NCBI GenBank assembly: GCA_963971165.1
Contig: OZ020189.1
Location: 75,907,659-75,971,658 of the forward strand
Length of the DNA: 64,000 bases
Direction: 5' to 3'
Source of the DNA: Philopedon plagiatum
Lineage: Eukaryota > Arthropoda > Insecta > Coleoptera > Curculionidae
Shown: piece after piece, positions 59,400 to 64,000 of the stretch
Layout: each line of letters begins with the position of its first letter
Numbering within the stretch: the stretch's first letter is position 1
Notes under the pieces: model-generated
Database searches by the model: none
Told to the model about the DNA's origin: nothing
The model's input: only the letters and a program-made list of their open reading frames with translations
Translations under genes and position numbers: made by a program

Positions 59400-59850
59400 T
59401 ACCGGCCCGGGGTTATCCATAAGGTCTTGGACTCCCCGTACTTTAATGCAAGAACGCAACTTACTGGTTTTGTCCGATTAGCCAAAATTTTTCCCCCTTT
59501 TTATATATGACGGACGCTAAATCATTTTTTCTTATTCTTGTTCTATGGTTTTTTAGACGGAGTTGCACGGCTCTCGGTGGGACTGAGTGTGCGACTCTTA
59601 GTATAAACCACAAAATTGTGGATAGCTGGAGTGATGCTCAAAATCGGTACCGGGTACCGGGGGTCATGTTTCCGTACGTATTATTGTTTTACTGGTTGCC
59701 TACAGTAGCAGCTTTACTCTAGTAAGATGTGTTATTGCATTTCAGTGACTTCCCATAGATGGCGCTCACGTGTATTGTGTACCGTCTTTATCCAAAGCGG
59801 ACGACATAATATGCGAGGGTTCTATGTGTGGAAAGGTGCCAAAGGGTTAA

Positions 59851-59891
59851 GTCAGTCTGATGAGTCCTAATAAGGACGAAAGCTAACTGTC
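59851..59891 (+). ncRNA. Hammerhead ribozyme, inverted unit 3
   Basis: Same motif, 492 bp after the previous one. Confidence 0.82.
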
Positions 59892-60342
59892 TACCGGCCC
59901 GGGGTTATCCATAAGGTCTTGGACTCCCCGTACTTTAATGCAAGAACGCAACTTACTGGTTTTGTCCGATTAGCCAAAATGTTTCCCCCTTTTTATATAT
60001 GACGGACGCTAAATCATTTTTTCTTATTCTTGTTCTATGGCTTTTTAGACGGAGTTGCACGGCTCTCGGTGGGACTGAGTGTGCGACTCTTAGTATAAAC
60101 CACAAAATTGTGGATAGCTGGAGTGGTGCTCAAAATCGGTACCGGGTACCGGGGGTCATGTTTCCGTACGTATTATTGTTTTACTGGTTGCCTACAGTAG
60201 CAGCTTTACTCTAGTAAGATGTGTTATTGCATTTCAGTGACTTCCCATAGATGGCGCTCACGTGTATTGTGTACCGTCTTTATCCAAAGCGGACGACATA
60301 ATATGCGAGGGTTCTATGTGTGGAAAGGTGCCAAAGGGTTAA

Positions 60343-60383
60343 GTCAGTCTGATGAGTCCTAATAAGGACGAAAGCTAACTGTC
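60343..60383 (+). ncRNA. Hammerhead ribozyme, inverted unit 4
   Basis: Same motif, 492 bp after the previous one, in the last unit before the T-run. Confidence 0.82.
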
Positions 60384-60534
60384 TACCGGCCCGGGGTTAT
60401 CCATAAGGTCTTGGACTCCCCGTACTTTAATGCAAGAACGCAACTTACTGGTTTTGTCCGATTAGCCAAAATTTTTCCCCCTTTTTATATATGACGGACG
60501 CTAAATCTTTTTTTTTTTTTTTTTTTTTTTTTTT

Positions 60535-60535
<1 letters not shown>

Positions 60536-60618
<83 letters not shown>
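60536..60618. repeat. (TA)n microsatellite
   Basis: TA tract between the satellite T-run and the next transposon. Confidence 0.95.
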
Positions 60619-60621
<3 letters not shown>

Positions 60622-61244
60622 GGTGTCCAAGGAGTATGTGGCAAAATTTAGGCAGTGTGTAGGTGAGGTGAAAATAACACCACAAGTTCCTATAATTTTT
60701 TTTCCTATGAGCCCTCCTTGTGGAGATACGGGCCCCTAAAGGACGCCAATGGAATTTAATTTTTTCTAAATAACTATTAAATCGCCCGGTAGATTTCGAT
60801 AATTTTTTAGTATGATATATTTTAAGATAGGCCCTTAAAAGTACTGCTGTAGAAAGCGCTGTAGCTTATTCAGAGTTTCAGGGACGGACTAGCTCAAACA
60901 CACATAACCAAATTTTTCTTACACCCTGTACAATATGTACACGAAAACCATTTTTGTAGATACTATGTACCTTTTACTAAAAATAAAGTACTCTTCGTTG
61001 AAACCGCTAAAATCAATGGTTTCCGAGAAAAATCATCTTAAACGCAGTAGTACCTTCGACGTGGTTAATTTCTAATACTGCAAAAAAAAATACTGAAAAA
61101 GTGCAGTAGACCTTTTTTTTCAAAATGTGTACAGCTTTTGCAATCTGTTAATTTGAAATTAAACAAATAATGCATCATAAAGATCGTTCACGTTATAAGT
61201 TGTACAGAGTGTTACGAAATTATGAGTAATTGCACAACTAAGTT

Positions 61245-62540
61245 CAGTGGCGGCTCGTGCGTTTTTCAGCAGGGTCGGCAAAATTTTAATCTGACAAACT
61301 CGAGGATTCACTGTATTTTTGCCCCTCAGAAAGTATGAAAAAATATATAATATTTTTTCATGTGTGTCATCATAGGAGCAATAGGTTTTTAAGGACCGAG
61401 TTTTTTTATTTTTTTTGTATGAATTTTGTGTTTTATTTTATATTATTTTTTTGCTTTTTACCTACATATGATGCAAACAAAAAAAGTGATCTTAAATTAA
61501 GATTACGTTGACCTTAATAAAACAATGCCAAGTTTTGAGATAAAAGTTCATTAACAATATCTTTACTTTTAATAATACTTACAATTTGAGATGCATTCGA
61601 ACCTTTTCCCTTTTTTAATTACTTACTCTGTTACTTTACCAAATTTTTCGACCGGCAAGAAATCACTTAAAATGTTTGAAGTTAAAGGTACACAGTACGG
61701 CACAGCAGAAGACAGTAAGACCCATATAACTCATTTGCTTAGGCACTTAATCAAGTACTAAGGAAAATGCCGCAACTGGTAATGAATGGAGGCCTAAAAT
61801 TTGCGAAAAACAGTAATCAATACTAATCAATTCACCCAGTCACTACTGTCAGAGTTTCACTTTTCACCCTCATCCCCTTATCAAAACGAATTTCCACAGT
61901 TGCCAATATCGCATCTTCCTGGTTCTTTTAACCCTTGAAAATATAATTTTAAGAAAATAAAAATTAAAAATCTAGACCACATCACAATAAAACATTCAAT
62001 AATATACACTACGTATTAAATTGTAATTAAATTAATATTTTGGATCATTCCACAAGTCCAAACAAGCTCTATTAACTTGATAGTATTGTATTCAGACCCA
62101 AATGAATGTTCCATGGATGAAAAAGAGCGCAAATCGGCAACATGCGGCAAAATCCAGTCTGCCGCAACGCACATTTGAAACCCCGTGTTGAATCTTTTAA
62201 TATTGTGTTATTATTGTATGTTTGGTTGCCTGTTTCGGTAGCTTTTGTCAGCGGCTTGCCGCAGTAGGTCCTAATCTGTGAGAAGACCTGTTATTATTAC
62301 TTTCGGCCGTAGTCATTGCCTAATATGGAGATAACCGACCGGTGAAAGAGTAAATAAGTTTGTAAATAGAAGTAAACGGTTAAATTAAAAGGTAAATAAT
62401 TGAACCATTAGTTTTGAAAAATAGTCAAAATTAAAAATATAAAAATTTTAAATATTGAATAAGAGATTTATTGCTGCCTATTTTTTCTATTTTCTTGGGT
62501 CGGCACTGCCGACCTTGCCGCCCCTGACGGGCCGCCACTG
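61245..62540. mobile_element. hAT-type MITE, 1296 bp
   Basis: Inverted ends CAGTGGCGGCTCGT and ACGGGCCGCCACTG are flanked by the perfect 8 bp direct repeat ACTAAGTT (61237-61244 and 62541-62548). No transposase frame is present inside. Confidence 0.85.
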
Positions 62541-62835
62541 ACTAAGTTTTATTGCCCGCTTTTCTATACTACGTAACTTTTACTAACAATAATAACAATT
62601 TAAATGAGCTTTAAAAAATAATATGTAATCGTATAAAATTTTCCACATGCCGCTCCTCCCAACTTCGATGCATTTTTTTGGTCTATGAATAGACTGCCGC
62701 TAAACTTTTGATGCATTTTTATTTTAAAAAAAGAGCAAGCCATGGAAAAAAGAGGAAAAATAATTGCCATATTTATTCTGGTACTGTCAAGTAGAAATCA
62801 CTTGAGTTTTCAATCAGTTAAGGATAAATTTAATT

Positions 62836-63965
62836 ATGGAGTTCACCTTTCAAGAATAGGCTGACATGCATCTCATATATGGTCAAGCTTTAAGTAATTC
62901 ATCAGAAGCCAGAAGGCTTTATGGTCAAGCTTTTCCAAATAGAATTTTACCTGACAGGAAAACATTTATAAATATTGATCGCCGTTTGCGAGAAACTGGT
63001 AAGAAAGAAAAACTGTGAGTTAATTTTGTTTGCAAATTCATATCTTCCTTTTAGGGAGTTTTTTACCCAAGCGTGGTGGTGAGGGTGGTCAGAGAACCGT
63101 ACGGACCCCTGAAACGGAAGAAAGAATATTGGATGCTGCTGCCGAGAACCCATCGACTAGCGTAAGAACGTTGTCAAACCAACTTCATGTCACTAAATCA
63201 ATTGTCGATCTAGTCCTAAAAGAACAACTTTTGTATCCTTTTCATATTCAGAAAGTTCATGCCATGACCGCTGATGATTATCCAGCGAGAGTTTGTTACG
63301 CTAACTGGTTTCTCCAAAAACAAAGTGAAACTAATAATTTTGTAACCAACATACTATTTACAGATGAAGCAGGATTTGGAAGAAATGGCGTAATTAATTC
63401 ACATAATCTCCACGTATGGGATGAAGAAAATCCTCACGCGACAATCCAAACGAAGCATCAGCAAAAATTCCATGTAAATGTGTGGTCTGGAATTCTGGGT
63501 AATCGCTTAATTGGACCATTCGTCCTACAACACAGATTAAATGGTGCAGGGTATCTGCAGTTCCTTCAAGAAAACCCAAATGAATTGTTGGAAGATGTAC
63601 CCCTTGAATCTAGAAGACAAATGTGGTTTATGCACGATGGTGCTCCACCTCACTTTGATATTTTAGTGAGAGAACATTTGGATAACACATTTCCTGATCG
63701 CTGGATAGGTCGCCGGGGCCCAGTTTCGTGGCCCCCTAGATCCCCAGATCTAAACCCCCTAGATTTTTATTTATGGGGTCACTTGAAAAATCTCGTCTAC
63801 TCTACGCCGGTAAATAATCGGGAAGAATTACTTGCAAGAATAGCATACCATTCCAATAATATCCGAAGCAAACCAGGCATATTTTTTCAAGTTCAGCGGC
63901 AGTCTATTCGTAGACTAAGAAAGTGCGTTCAGATTGGAGGCGCCCATGTGGAAAATTTGATATGA
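62836..63965 (+). pseudogene. DD41D mariner-like transposase with one nonsense codon
   Basis: Exon 1 runs from the ATG at 62836 to 62998 and encodes a DUF4817 helix-turn-helix, but has an in-frame TAG at 62857-62859 (codon 8). An intron of 56 nt (62999-63054, GTAAGA...TTTTAG) joins it in frame to exon 2 (63055-63965). Exon 2 holds the catalytic acids as Thr-Asp-Glu-Ala-Gly, His-Asp-Gly-Ala-Pro-Pro-His and Ser-Pro-Asp-Leu-Asn-Pro-Leu-Asp; I count 41 residues between the last two. Apart from the stop, the gene looks complete, so inactivation may be recent. Translation from 63030, inside the intron, is unlikely to be real. Confidence 0.82.
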
Positions 63966-64000
63966 TCTAATGTTATAGTGTTGAAAATTTATTATGATTA

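Larger units (their letters stand above)
56358..60535. repeat. 492 bp hammerhead satellite with an orientation flip
   Basis: Minus-oriented units begin at 56358, 56850, 57342, 57834 and 58326 (spacing exactly 492). The fifth is cut near 58718 and the array continues in plus orientation to the end, with unit boundaries at about 59001, 59493, 59985 and 60477. Units are nearly identical. The array ends in a run of about 25 T (60508-60533) leading into (TA)n. Each unit carries one hammerhead motif. The 71-codon frame repeated in each unit has no recognisable domain. Confidence 0.93.
60619..64000 (+). mobile_element. Mariner-type transposon, right end outside the window
   Basis: It starts CAGGGTGTCCAAGGAG after TA. 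The transposase remnant at 62836-63965 has the same orientation. About 1.3 kb of the 5' region is a later hAT MITE insertion. The right end is not reached, so it is not proven that this end and this transposase form one element. Confidence 0.6.

Noticed and set aside
56630..60214. A 71-codon frame repeated in seven satellite units
   Set aside because: It is preserved only because the units are nearly identical. It has no domain, and it is cut by the flip and by the array end.
63030..63054. Translation start of the last transposase at 63030
   Set aside because: These bases lie in a predicted GT-AG intron. The upstream exon encodes the expected helix-turn-helix.

Overview
This window looks like repeat-dense nuclear DNA of an arthropod, most probably an insect. 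It is AT-rich, has long (TA)n tracts, and is packed with Tc1/mariner-type, pogo and hAT transposons, a Ty3/gypsy LTR retrotransposon, a Penelope-like retroelement and a tRNA-derived SINE. I see no convincing host gene. The species cannot be fixed from the sequence.

1-18897: a compact, intronless cluster of small genes on both strands, followed by a broken pogo transposase and non-coding DNA. Almost all of it (827-9870) is repeated directly after itself (9870-18897) with very few differences, so it is either a recent 9.04 kb tandem duplication or a false duplication in the assembly. The cluster (unknown proteins A, B, C, a membrane protein D, a two-zinc-finger protein E, and the overlapping pair G/F) resembles an integrated DNA virus or virus-like element more than host genes, but I cannot name a family. 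A degenerate hammerhead-bearing repeat interrupted by a hAT MITE lies near the end of each copy.

18898-28362: a young Ty3/gypsy element (340 bp LTRs differing at 2 positions, gag and pol with a -1 shift) whose 5' leader carries a complete mariner-like transposon with an apparently intact two-exon transposase.

28363-60618: mostly mobile DNA, with about ten elements placed end to end and separated by (TA)n tracts. They include a 413 bp tandem array, a 2.75 kb transposon with an intact DD41D transposase and 885 bp inverted repeats, several giant fold-back elements, a 5'-truncated Penelope-like element with RT and GIY-YIG domains, a roughly 9.9 kb region with long inverted arms, and a 492 bp satellite.

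60619-64000: another TA/CAGGGTG transposon running off the window, with a transposase broken by one stop codon and a hAT MITE inserted in its 5' region.

The most interesting signal is catalytic RNA. The 492 bp satellite carries nine hammerhead ribozyme motifs (five on the minus strand, four on the plus). The 413 bp array and its diverged relatives near 8.6 and 17.7 kb carry a second hammerhead-like motif, and the Penelope-like element carries a third. All three share the type I layout with a short palindromic stem III, as in retrozymes and Penelope-like elements. A second signal is a shared subterminal block, in inverted orientation, 175-178 nt from the CAGGGTG end of four transposons.
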